The notes under the pieces were generated by a model. It had not been told where the DNA came from, ran no database searches, and worked only from the letters and a program-made list of their open reading frames with translations. From an uncultured Rickettsiaceae bacterium (GTDB taxonomy: Bacteria; Pseudomonadota; Alphaproteobacteria; Rickettsiales; Rickettsiaceae): 11,468 nt of DNA. Where the stretch lies: positions 1-11,468 of the forward strand of contig CAJQOE010000041.1 of NCBI GenBank assembly GCA_905479885.1, read 5' to 3'. Numbering within the stretch: the stretch's first letter is position 1; each line of letters opens with the position of its first letter. Shown one piece after another: positions 1 through 7,402 of the stretch. The position numbers and the translations under genes were made by a program.

Positions 1-37
1 GGCATACAAGCGTTGTGTATATTAAAATTTTTTTCAT

Positions 38-65
38 TTGTTATCTCATATTTAAAAACTATAAT
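38..65 (+). promoter_or_regulatory. Candidate promoter of uvrB
   Basis: TTGTTA (38-43) and a perfect TATAAT (60-65) are separated by 16 bp, close to the sigma-70 consensus. Transcription would begin about 20 nt before the uvrB start codon. No clear Shine-Dalgarno sequence lies in the short leader. I see no alphaproteobacterial LexA box (GTTC-N7-GTTC) in the 91 bp before the gene. AT-rich DNA gives chance matches, so this is only a candidate. Confidence 0.5.
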
Positions 66-91
66 ATTATCTTTAAGCCAGTACCAGATTA

Positions 92-2104
92 ATGTCAATG
101 AGTGATTTTAAAATACAGTCTGATTATCAACCAAGTGGCGATCAGCCTCAGGCTATAGCTAAGTTATTAGATGGTTTGAGCGCTGGCAGTAAAGCTCAGA
201 TGTTGCTTGGAATTACTGGCTCTGGCAAGACCTTTACCATGGCTAATGTGATTGAGAAAACTGGTCGTCCAGCCTTGATTATGGCGCATAATAAAACATT
301 AGCAGCGCAATTATACTCCGAAATGAAGGCACTTTTTCCAGAAAATGCAGTGGAATATTTTGTTTCATATTATGATTATTATCAACCAGAAGCTTACATG
401 CCAAGGACTGATACTTACATAGAAAAAGATTCTTCTATCAACGAACAAATTGATTTATTACGCCACTCTGCAACACGTTCACTTATGGAAAGGCGCGATG
501 TTATTGTAGTTTCATCTGTGTCTTGTATATATGGCCTTGGTTCTCCAGAATTATACTCACAAATGATATTAAAATTGGAATCTGGTAAAATTTATAAGCG
601 TCAGGAATTTTTAAATCAGTTAGTTGATTTGCAATATATACGTAATGATATTGCTTTTGAGCGTGGTTCTTTTCGAGTTATTGGCGAGAATATAGATGTA
701 TTTCCTTCACATTATTCTACAAGAGCTTGGCGTTTATCTTTCTTTGGTGACGAACTGGAGAATATCAGTGAATTTGATCCATTAACGGGTGAGAAATATC
801 GTAAACTTCAAGAAGCTGTGTTATATGCTAATTCGCATTTTGTAACTCCAGAGTCGGTGATTAAAAAAGCTATTGTTAACATTGCAGAGGAATTACAAGA
901 GAGATTAGCTGTTTTAAAGGACTTAGATAAACCATTAGAAGCGCATCGTTTAAATCAAAGGACGCAGTATGATATTGAAATGCTACAGGCAACAGGCAGC
1001 TGCAAGGGTATTGAAAATTATTCAAGGTTTTTAACTGGCCGCGCATCTGGCAAGCCTCCCCCAACATTATTTGAATATTTACCAGATGATGCGCTTTTAT
1101 TTGTTGATGAATCACATGTTATGGTGCCTCAAGTAAGAGCAATGTATAATGGTGATAGGGCGCGTAAAACTTCACTAGTAGAATATGGATTTAGATTACC
1201 ATCGGCTTTAGATAATAGGCCTTTAAAATTTGAAGAATGGTTGGAGTATAGGCCGCAAACTATTTTTGTTTCCGCAACACCTGGTCCATTTGAATTAGAC
1301 GAAACTGCTGGCGAAGTTATAGAGCTTATTATTAGACCTACGGGGTTGTTAGATCCAGAATGTGCAGTGCGGCCAGCTACGAATCAGGTAGAGGATTTAG
1401 TTGGTGAAATTAAAGCTACCGTTGCCAAGGGGTTTCGCGTGCTTGTGACAACTTTGACCAAAAAAATGTCGGAAGATTTAAGTAATTATTTACAAGAACT
1501 TGGACACCAAGTTGCATATTTGCATTCAGCTATTCAAACATTAGAGCGTATTGAAATCATCAAAAGTTTACGCACCGGTGAAATTGACATTATTGTAGGG
1601 GTGAATTTATTGCGTGAAGGGCTAGATATTCCAGAATGTGGTTTGGTTGCAGTACTTGATGCAGATAAAGAAGGTTTTCTACGTTCTGAAACTTCGTTGA
1701 TTCAAACTATTGGAAGAGCTGCTAGGAATAGCGAAGGAAGAGTGCTTTTATATGCTGATAAGATGACAAAATCTCTAGAAAAAGCCTTGTTTGAAACCAA
1801 TAGGCGCAGAACAATACAAGAAGCGCACAATAAAGAGCATAACATTACTCCGAAAACTATTACCAGCAAAATTCATGCTCTTATAGAGTTACAAAAAGTG
1901 GAAAAAATTACTGGAGGCGATGCTAAAGCGGCCCAAGCTATTCTGGCTAATCCAGCTAAACTCGAGAAGCATATAGAAATGTTGCGTAAAGAAATGCGTG
2001 CTGCGGCTAAAGATTTAGAGTTTGAAGAAGCGGCTAAAATACGCGATCAGATAAACACATTAGAGACTGCTGCTTTAGAACTAGGGGGGCGCTTAGTAAA
2101 TTGA
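92..2104 (+). CDS. uvrB: UvrABC excinuclease subunit B
   Basis: UvrB is the damage-verifying helicase-like subunit of bacterial nucleotide excision repair. It receives DNA from UvrA, opens it with a beta-hairpin, and recruits the nuclease UvrC. The 670-residue product has the normal family length. It shows Walker A GITGSGKT at residues 40-47, the aromatic beta-hairpin segment rich in Tyr at about 93-116, the DESH Walker B box at 339-342, and helicase motif VI (QTIGRAARN, about 538-546). A C-terminal UVR domain (about 629-660) that contacts UvrC is also present. Two in-frame ATGs lie 6 nt apart (92 and 98). The second gives the more typical N-terminus MSDFKIQSDYQPSGDQ, so either may be used. 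The gene is intact. Its stop codon overlaps the start of the downstream desaturase gene, suggesting co-transcription. Confidence 0.97.
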   Translation: MSMSDFKIQSDYQPSGDQPQAIAKLLDGLSAGSKAQMLLGITGSGKTFTMANVIEKTGRPALIMAHNKTLAAQLYSEMKALFPENAVEYFVSYYDYYQPEAYMPRTDTYIEKDSSINEQIDLLRHSATRSLMERRDVIVVSSVSCIYGLGSPELYSQMILKLESGKIYKRQEFLNQLVDLQYIRNDIAFERGSFRVIGENIDVFPSHYSTRAWRLSFFGDELENISEFDPLTGEKYRKLQEAVLYANSHFVTPESVIKKAIVNIAEELQERLAVLKDLDKPLEAHRLNQRTQYDIEMLQATGSCKGIENYSRFLTGRASGKPPPTLFEYLPDDALLFVDESHVMVPQVRAMYNGDRARKTSLVEYGFRLPSALDNRPLKFEEWLEYRPQTIFVSATPGPFELDETAGEVIELIIRPTGLLDPECAVRPATNQVEDLVGEIKATVAKGFRVLVTTLTKKMSEDLSNYLQELGHQVAYLHSAIQTLERIEIIKSLRTGEIDIIVGVNLLREGLDIPECGLVAVLDADKEGFLRSETSLIQTIGRAARNSEGRVLLYADKMTKSLEKALFETNRRRTIQEAHNKEHNITPKTITSKIHALIELQKVEKITGGDAKAAQAILANPAKLEKHIEMLRKEMRAAAKDLEFEEAAKIRDQINTLETAALELGGRLVN

Positions 2105-2901
2105 GTATAGAAAACGAAATTACCTGGCGACTAAGTGTATTTTGGTGTGTATTCCTTTTAGTATCTTTGTGGGAGTATGTATCCCCCAAGCGTGATTTAC
2201 AGATAAAAAAAAGCACCCGCTGGATACGCAATATATCACTAATCATTATTAGTAATCTTGCCGTACGTTTGTTAGTGCCTATCACTGCCGCTTCAGTGGC
2301 ATTATATGCTGAGCAGCATAGGATTGGTTTATGGTATTTATTATCAATTCCATTACCAGCAGCAACTATCATTTCGGTAATTTTATTAGATCTTTTGATT
2401 TATACTCAACATATATTATTTCATCATATACCATTATTTTGGCGGATTCATAAGGTGCATCATATTGATCAAGATATTGATATAACGACTGGATTAAGAT
2501 TCCACCCAATTGAGATTACCTTATCTGCCTTAATAAAATGCTCTATTGTATTATTATTAGGAGTGCCATTAATGGCAATTATTTTGTTTGAGATTCTGTT
2601 AAATGCTATGTCTATGTTGAGTCATGCGAATATTAGCTTAGCCAGTAGGTTTGATAAATATCTACGTTTTTTTATTGTAACGCCTGATATGCATTGTATA
2701 CATCATTCTGTTTTGAAAGATGAAACAAATAGTAATTATGGGTTTAATTTGTCTTGTTGGGATCGTTTATTTAAAACTTATAAAGACCAACCAAAGCTGG
2801 GTCACTTGCAAATGAATATTGGTTTAGATGAGTTTCAGGATGAGAATAAAACTACTTTGTTTGATATCATCATGATTCCATTTCGTAACAAGAAAAAATG
2901 A
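2101..2901 (+). CDS. Fatty acid hydroxylase / sterol desaturase family membrane protein
   Basis: This is an integral-membrane di-iron oxygenase of the fatty acid hydroxylase superfamily, 266 aa. It carries the expected histidine clusters: HILFHH (H104, H108, H109), HKVHH (H117, H120, H121), H135 in RFHPIE, H175 in SHAN, and HCIHH (H198, H201, H202). The family signature NYGFNLSCWDRLFKTY follows at about 212-227. Hydrophobic segments near residues 12-26, 44-70, 80-103 and 145-170 would place the iron centre at the cytoplasmic membrane face. The substrate cannot be read from sequence; a lipid is likely. The start is taken as TTG at 2101, which overlaps the uvrB stop (TTGA). No ATG or GTG exists nearby in frame, and family proteins begin at about this distance from the first membrane helix. 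A G-rich run at 2082-2088 might act as ribosome binding site. Confidence 0.9.
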   Translation: MSIENEITWRLSVFWCVFLLVSLWEYVSPKRDLQIKKSTRWIRNISLIIISNLAVRLLVPITAASVALYAEQHRIGLWYLLSIPLPAATIISVILLDLLIYTQHILFHHIPLFWRIHKVHHIDQDIDITTGLRFHPIEITLSALIKCSIVLLLGVPLMAIILFEILLNAMSMLSHANISLASRFDKYLRFFIVTPDMHCIHHSVLKDETNSNYGFNLSCWDRLFKTYKDQPKLGHLQMNIGLDEFQDENKTTLFDIIMIPFRNKKK

Positions 2902-2909
2902 TTATGAAA

Positions 2910-4106
2910 TTATATTTTTTTAAGCGTAGATTTTTGTATTAAAGCAAATAATATAGCAACCCATAAAAAGCTACACATCCACCAGCTTTGCCACATATTG
3001 AAAGAGATCATGGATATGATAAAGAAGGTTACAAAGCACGCATAACCGGCCGCTTGTATATTTGATTTATTTAGATCATTTTCAGCAAAAAGATCGTGCC
3101 ATTTAAATAGATATTTGCAAGCTAAAGAGATATATAAAATTAGTCCGATAATCCCATTTTCTAGCAAAATTTGCATTAAATTATTATGTGGATGCGTCGG
3201 AAGCGGGTGTAGCGAATATCCTTGATAGTTTATCATAGCACTATCTGGAACTTCGATTTGTCTAGATGCACCGTGGCCCCATCCTAAAATAGGTTTTTCC
3301 ATAGCTTGCGTAGCAGTAAAATCCCATATAAATAGGCGATGTTTTGCTGAAATTGGCAATGATTCAGCATCTTTTGATAGCTGGTATGGATCAAGATTTA
3401 TTGCCATGAACACAAAAGCAATAGAGCTGATGCCTAATATTAACGATAAAATTTTAGGGTTTTTGAAAAAACTATATTTAGTTAATATAAAAACTACTCC
3501 AGATATTAGGAACCCTAAAAATGCAGCTAGACTATCTGATATACCAAGAGTAATGGCGGTTATGGCATATAGAAAAAAAGCTATTAGAGATTTCTTGCTT
3601 TGTAATAATTGCGCAATAACAACCCAGGCAAACAGAGCAAGTAGAGCGCAACCACGGTCCAGATAATGAAGGTAAAATTCTTGTCCAGGTTTATTTTGAA
3701 ATGATCCACGAAACCATAGACTAATAGCCCCATCGCTTATGAACTCAATATAAAACAGTATAATTGCACCCAATATGGTAGTAGTTAGTATTTGGCCTTG
3801 TAGTGAGATTTTATTCAATAAATGTTTAGTTTTAGTTATTAGGATATATGTTACCATTGCCAAACTAAACACTTTTAGACAGGACAGAAAACTAATCACA
3901 GGGTTAAGCGACCAGAAGCAGCTTAATGCTAATAATAAAAAGAATGCTAATTCTAGTTTGAATTTAGCAAAACTAATTTTAATACTATCTTTTATCAAAT
4001 ATAAACTAGCCATCATAAATAATGGGATTGTGATCCCTAGAGATAGTCCTGCAATTAAGCCTAAAATTGGTATTATAAAAATTAAATTTAAGGTGAACTG
4101 TTTCAT
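2910..4106 (-). CDS. O-antigen ligase family (Wzy/WaaL-like) membrane protein
   Basis: This 398-aa polytopic membrane protein has roughly ten or more hydrophobic segments. Its large loop carries features of the O-antigen ligase/polymerase family: HRLFIWDFTATQAMEKP followed by GWGHG (about 256-279), then THPHNNLMQILLENG (304-318), containing the conserved H-x-H-N element, followed by another membrane segment. Members transfer undecaprenyl-linked glycans onto lipid A core (WaaL) or polymerise repeat units (Wzy). Sequence alone does not separate the two. No glycosyltransferase genes lie nearby. It sits 15 nt downstream of the DUF2155 gene on the same strand, so the two probably share a transcript. 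Its 3' end faces the desaturase gene across 8 bp, with no visible terminator between them. The start is ATG at 4106, with no good Shine-Dalgarno sequence. Confidence 0.88.
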   Translation of the reverse strand: MKQFTLNLIFIIPILGLIAGLSLGITIPLFMMASLYLIKDSIKISFAKFKLELAFFLLLALSCFWSLNPVISFLSCLKVFSLAMVTYILITKTKHLLNKISLQGQILTTTILGAIILFYIEFISDGAISLWFRGSFQNKPGQEFYLHYLDRGCALLALFAWVVIAQLLQSKKSLIAFFLYAITAITLGISDSLAAFLGFLISGVVFILTKYSFFKNPKILSLILGISSIAFVFMAINLDPYQLSKDAESLPISAKHRLFIWDFTATQAMEKPILGWGHGASRQIEVPDSAMINYQGYSLHPLPTHPHNNLMQILLENGIIGLILYISLACKYLFKWHDLFAENDLNKSNIQAAGYACFVTFFIISMISFNMWQSWWMCSFLWVAILFALIQKSTLKKI

Positions 4107-4121
4107 ATAAAAATTGACGCT

Positions 4122-4703
4122 TTATTTTTCTTCTGCAGGAATGCATTTGACTGGCAAGACTTCATAAACTGGGTGCTCTAAAGTTGATAATGATGGATTA
4201 GAGGATAGTACCCATCCATGAAACACCGATAAATTATCGTCATCGATTTTATTATCAAAGACAGTTAATAGCATAAGATTATTTGCATTAAATGGGTCCG
4301 TGCTTTTAATGCATTTATGTACTTCAATGGAAAGGTTGCCAAAAAATTTGATTTCACCAAGGTTGAAAATAGCGTGTGTAGATTTTGCAGTAATCTTATT
4401 TAAAACGATTAACTCAGCTCTACTCATTCGAACCAGGGGGTTATCTTGGCTAGAGTCAATCACTTGTTGAGAGTCATTGAGCTTAGCATTTTCACGTTCT
4501 TTTTCGTGTTCATGCATTAATTTATTTAATAGAGAGTCAACTTCAACAGGGCAGGGAGGCGTGGTACAAGTAGCTTTTGTTTTGAGTCCTAAAGCTTTTT
4601 CAATATCTTGTAGATCTAGGTTTTTAGCCTGGGCGGACGTGTATATTAGTATTATTAATACACCATTAATAATAGAGAACAGTTTTGATTTTGTAATATT
4701 CAT
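4122..4703 (-). CDS. Secreted DUF2155 domain protein
   Basis: I choose ATG at 4703, giving 193 aa. The product begins MNITKSKLFSIINGVLI and has a clean signal peptide with predicted cleavage after AQA (residue 26), so the mature protein is periplasmic. An upstream in-frame ATG at 4760 would add 19 polar residues before the signal peptide and would lie inside the putative promoter, so it is less likely. The mature N-terminal half is low in conservation and holds a CTTPPC pair (46-51). The C-terminal half matches DUF2155, an alphaproteobacterial family of unknown function: AELIVLNKITAKS, GNLSIEVHKC, FHGWVLSSNPSLSTLEHPVYEV and a late VKC cysteine. The paired cysteines suggest disulfides. Rickettsiales and other Alphaproteobacteria commonly carry one copy. 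It probably forms an operon with the O-antigen ligase gene. Confidence 0.85.
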   Translation of the reverse strand: MNITKSKLFSIINGVLIILIYTSAQAKNLDLQDIEKALGLKTKATCTTPPCPVEVDSLLNKLMHEHEKERENAKLNDSQQVIDSSQDNPLVRMSRAELIVLNKITAKSTHAIFNLGEIKFFGNLSIEVHKCIKSTDPFNANNLMLLTVFDNKIDDDNLSVFHGWVLSSNPSLSTLEHPVYEVLPVKCIPAEEK

Positions 4704-4733
4704 TGTATATGAATTATGTATATTAGAGTTATG

Positions 4734-4762
4734 ACTATAAACGATATTGCGATACAACACAA
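4734..4762 (-). promoter_or_regulatory. Promoter of the DUF2155/O-antigen ligase unit
   Basis: Read on the minus strand, TTGTGT (4757-4762) and TATAGT (4734-4739) are separated by exactly 17 bp, a good sigma-70 arrangement. Transcription would start near 4727, leaving a leader of about 23 nt before ATG 4703. This supports the shorter start for the DUF2155 gene. Confidence 0.55.
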
Positions 4763-4930
4763 TACAGCAAAGGGGCGTTATATAAAGTTTCCGTATATAT
4801 TGCTCAGCCCTCTGTCCGATGTGCCAAGATCTAATCGATTATTAACAATAATTTTAGAAAAATATATTCTGTATTGAGTCAGTATCGTAGGCTTTTGAGC
4901 CGTTTTAACTTTGTAATAGCAATATTAAGT

Positions 4931-4963
4931 AAAAAAAGCCCTAGATCAAATCTAGGGCTTTTT
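4931..4963 (-). terminator. Rho-independent terminator of porin 1
   Basis: A 14-bp perfect stem (4933-4946 with 4950-4963, core GCCCTAGAT/ATCTAGGGC) closes on a 3-nt CAA loop. On the minus strand it is followed by a U-run. It lies 27 nt past the porin stop codon. The plus-strand transcript would also end in five U residues, so the element could work in both directions. Confidence 0.85.
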
Positions 4964-4989
4964 AGTATTATCAAGAAATAATAAATTTA

Positions 4990-6324
4990 CTACAGACTAA
5001 GCTTGGCACCAATTAATGCAACAGTACCACGAGTCTTTTTCTTTTTTAATTCAGTGTTGAACTCTGGTCTGCCTTTTAAGCTAAAGCCAGAAATTTCTGC
5101 ATAAGGCTTAAATCCAGGCGCTAACTGATAGTTCGTACCGATAGATACCGCATCTACAGTATTTTTGAATTGATCAGATTTAAAATAAGATATAGAAGCA
5201 GCAAATGGACCTTGCTTATATGCTACTGTTCCAGTGTAATAATCAGTTTTACGGCCTGTTTTGTGGAATGCTGGAGTTGTAAGGCTTTTTCCTAAAGAGC
5301 CATAAGAAGCTGCGTATGAAAAATTACCAACGTTTAAGATAGCGCCAATATTATAAGTTCTAAGGTTACTCAGTTTAAACTCTTGTGCAGGCTTATCGTC
5401 CGTCTTATTCGTAAATTGCTCAGCTTTGCCAGCAGCTTTTCCATATTCCCCAGATACCGCTATTTTGAAATCAATACCATCAGATATATTTTGATCTATA
5501 GCTATGGCTGCAGATATAGCGTCTTTTACAGTGCTATCAATTTTAAAATGATTAATAGCACTAGAAGTTGGCGTAGCTGGCACTTCTACAGTTCTTGTGG
5601 CAGTACCGCTCGAATGCGTATTGGGGTTATCAGCACCAGTATTACTCGAGTCAGGAGTATATGATATACCGGCTTGAACTTTAGTAGCTTCAGTAACATC
5701 AAATTTTGGAGTGTAGAAAGCTACTGAACGTGCAGGTTCGCTACTATATTTTCTGTTATCAAGCTCAGTAGTTAACTTGCTATCTAGAAAGAATTCTGCA
5801 AATGTCGCAAATGACGGGTCTAAAGGAGAAGTTTGCATTAGGTGCGATACAGAAAAATCTACATATCTAGACCAATCATCGAAAGTTCCAGCCGCGATAC
5901 TGCTTCCATCTATCATCATATTAGAGGAGGCAGAAAATGGTGAGCCAGCCTCAATACGACCAAAGTCACTTTCCATATATATATGAGACCCATTATAATT
6001 TGGTGAGCCTTTTCTTTTGGCAGTAGGTACTAATACGATTTTACCACCATATTCAACGTCATTTACTTGATTCGATACGTTAGCTACTATTGCTGCACTA
6101 TTATAAAATGCAAAACCTTTTCTGTTTGCTGAAACATTTTTTTCATCGCCGACTAAATGATTTTGGTTTCTTAGTCCAGCTTGAAAATCTGCATAACCAG
6201 AAATATTTACTTTAAGGTCTGACACTACCGGCAATTTGTCCGATGTCATTTCTGCTGCAATAGACGAGGTAGCTATAGCTGCCGCGCTAACTGTGACAAG
6301 TAATAATTTTTTAAATTTTTTCAT
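4990..6324 (-). CDS. Outer membrane porin (porin 1)
   Basis: This 444-aa protein has a typical Sec signal peptide, a Lys-rich start followed by a hydrophobic stretch, with probable cleavage after SSIAA (residue 24). The mature part alternates short hydrophobic strands with polar loops, as in Gram-negative general porins. It contains MESDFGRIEAGS, a strand-loop signature of alphaproteobacterial porins (about residues 107-118), then FYTPKF and SYTPDSSNTG. It ends GTVALIGAKLSL. The final residue is Leu rather than the Phe usual for porins, but the second porin in this window also ends in Leu. The likely role is a trimeric beta-barrel channel for small solutes. The protein is clearly paralogous to the product at 7849-9084. 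It has its own promoter about 190 bp upstream and a strong terminator, so it is probably monocistronic and well expressed. The ribosome binding site is weak (AGAAAG). Confidence 0.88.
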   Translation of the reverse strand: MKKFKKLLLVTVSAAAIATSSIAAEMTSDKLPVVSDLKVNISGYADFQAGLRNQNHLVGDEKNVSANRKGFAFYNSAAIVANVSNQVNDVEYGGKIVLVPTAKRKGSPNYNGSHIYMESDFGRIEAGSPFSASSNMMIDGSSIAAGTFDDWSRYVDFSVSHLMQTSPLDPSFATFAEFFLDSKLTTELDNRKYSSEPARSVAFYTPKFDVTEATKVQAGISYTPDSSNTGADNPNTHSSGTATRTVEVPATPTSSAINHFKIDSTVKDAISAAIAIDQNISDGIDFKIAVSGEYGKAAGKAEQFTNKTDDKPAQEFKLSNLRTYNIGAILNVGNFSYAASYGSLGKSLTTPAFHKTGRKTDYYTGTVAYKQGPFAASISYFKSDQFKNTVDAVSIGTNYQLAPGFKPYAEISGFSLKGRPEFNTELKKKKTRGTVALIGAKLSL

Positions 6325-6784
6325 TGCTTTCTACTCTTGATTTGTTTTTGGTAGTTTATGTTTGATTACCTTTTTACCCATAATTGTATAGTTTAATTCT
6401 CGTTTACTTCGTATAGACGTGCAAGTTAATATCACCATAACGTAAACTTAAAATTAAGCGTTGTTGACTTAAAAGACACGCATGTTATTAAACGACTTTT
6501 ATAAATTGTGCACATAATACTACTTGAGCGGCTTGTTAGTCAAGATTTTGTTGCAAAAGGGAATCTTTGTAGTTTTTTATTGAGGGTAGCTAGTGTTATT
6601 TATAACACATCTATCTTTATAGATCTTCTGTATTCAGTAAAAAATAAAGTTTAAAATAGCGGTATAATAAAATGTTTTTATATTTGTAGGATCTTTCTTA
6701 TCTTTAAGATATGTTTTTGTTGTTTTATACAAGATGTTGTTTTAAGATAAGCTTTATAATGAATTAACCATAGGTTGTATTAAT
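6325..6784. promoter_or_regulatory. Divergent regulatory region between porin 1 and dcd
   Basis: This 460-bp stretch has no gene or tRNA that I can recognise. It holds the porin 1 promoter and leader on its left side. On the right are possible dcd promoter elements: TATAAT at 6663-6668 and again at 6755-6760, both without a good -35 box. Several short inverted repeats occur: GTGTTAT-TT-ATAACAC (6593-6608), immediately followed by ATCTAT-CTTT-ATAGAT (6609-6624), and TATCTT-T-AAGATA (6699-6711). An AAGATAAG (6744-6751) is the reverse complement of CTTATCTT (6697-6704). Such repeats would suit operators for one or both genes; no binding protein can be named. Confidence 0.5.
6514..6543 (-). promoter_or_regulatory. 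Promoter of porin 1
   Basis: On the minus strand, TTGACT (6538-6543) and TATTAT (6514-6519) are 18 bp apart, the best sigma-70 match in this window. Transcription from about 6507 would give porin 1 a leader of roughly 180 nt, long enough for post-transcriptional control. Confidence 0.6.
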
Positions 6785-7351
6785 ATGTCCATAATGTCGG
6801 ATAAATGGATAAAGGAAAAATCAATTAACAACGATATGATTTCGCCTTTTGTAGGTCAACAGGTTAAAGAGACCGATTCTGGTAAAATAATTTCTTATGG
6901 AGTGTCTTCATACGGTTATGATGCTAGAGTTTCCAATGAATTTAAAATTTTTACAAATATCAATACAGCAATAGTTGATCCTAAAAACTTTGATAAAGAC
7001 AGTTTAGTACATAGAGAAACAGATGTATGTATTATTCCTCCTAACAGCTTTGCTTTAGCAAGAACTGTCGAGTATTTTAAAATTCCAGAAGATGTATTGG
7101 TCATATGTGTTGGTAAATCAACTTATGCTAGGTGCGGAATTATTGTCAATGTAACACCTCTTGAACCAGGATGGGAAGGACATGTGACGTTAGAATTTTC
7201 TAATACTACTCCATTACCAGCTAAAATTTATGCTGGGGAGGGGGCCTGTCAGTTTTTGTTTTTTAAAGGCAATGAACTATGCTCTACATCTTATGCAGAT
7301 AGAAAGGGCAAATATATGGGGCAAATTGGTGTAACCTTGCCACGTACGTAA
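6785..7351 (+). CDS. dcd: dCTP deaminase
   Basis: Dcd deaminates dCTP to dUTP, feeding dTTP synthesis through dUTPase and thymidylate synthase in the cytoplasm. The 188-aa product has the family length. It contains the nucleotide-binding and catalytic segments GKSTYARCG (110-118, with Ser112 and Arg116 as equivalents of E. coli Ser111 and Arg115) and LEPGWEGHVTLEFSN (126-140). Glu137 corresponds to the catalytic glutamate. The C-terminal QFLF and SYADRKGKYMGQ segments shape the triphosphate site. Whether it is mono-functional or also hydrolyses dUTP cannot be told from sequence. The protein is very close to my recollection of Rickettsia Dcd, including MSDKWIKE at the start. A second ATG at 6794 (MSDKW) is an alternative start. 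The gene leads a probable operon with secB and porin 2. Confidence 0.95.
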   Translation: MSIMSDKWIKEKSINNDMISPFVGQQVKETDSGKIISYGVSSYGYDARVSNEFKIFTNINTAIVDPKNFDKDSLVHRETDVCIIPPNSFALARTVEYFKIPEDVLVICVGKSTYARCGIIVNVTPLEPGWEGHVTLEFSNTTPLPAKIYAGEGACQFLFFKGNELCSTSYADRKGKYMGQIGVTLPRT

Positions 7352-7368
7352 ACAAACGAATTTTTAAA

Positions 7369-7388
7369 ATTAATATAATTAATATAAT
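7369..7388 (+). repeat. AT-rich 9-bp tandem repeat between dcd and secB
   Basis: ATTAATATA occurs twice in direct succession, followed by AT. This creates two TATAAT hexamers (7374-7379 and 7383-7388). Neither has a convincing -35 box, so a secB promoter here is possible but unproven. The 51-bp gap shows no terminator. Confidence 0.4.
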
Positions 7389-7402
7389 AGGTATCAACTC
7401 GA

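Noticed and set aside
876..1115. Minus-strand open frames inside uvrB, and similar shadows in the ligase, porin and dcd genes
   Set aside because: They lie antisense to strongly conserved genes, have no family features and no ribosome binding sites.
4704..4760. Upstream ATG 4760 as start of the DUF2155 protein
   Set aside because: It adds a polar stretch before the signal peptide and overlaps a good promoter that points to ATG 4703.
4764..4930. A small RNA or tRNA gene between the DUF2155 promoter and the porin 1 terminator
   Set aside because: No cloverleaf or T-loop signature, and no convincing plus-strand promoter; the hairpin is explained by porin 1 termination.
6420..6784. CtrA binding sites (TTAA-N7-TTAA) in the dcd/porin region and near 7370
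   Set aside because: TTAA pairs occur, but with spacings of 5, 11 or 12, not 7; expected by chance in AT-rich DNA.
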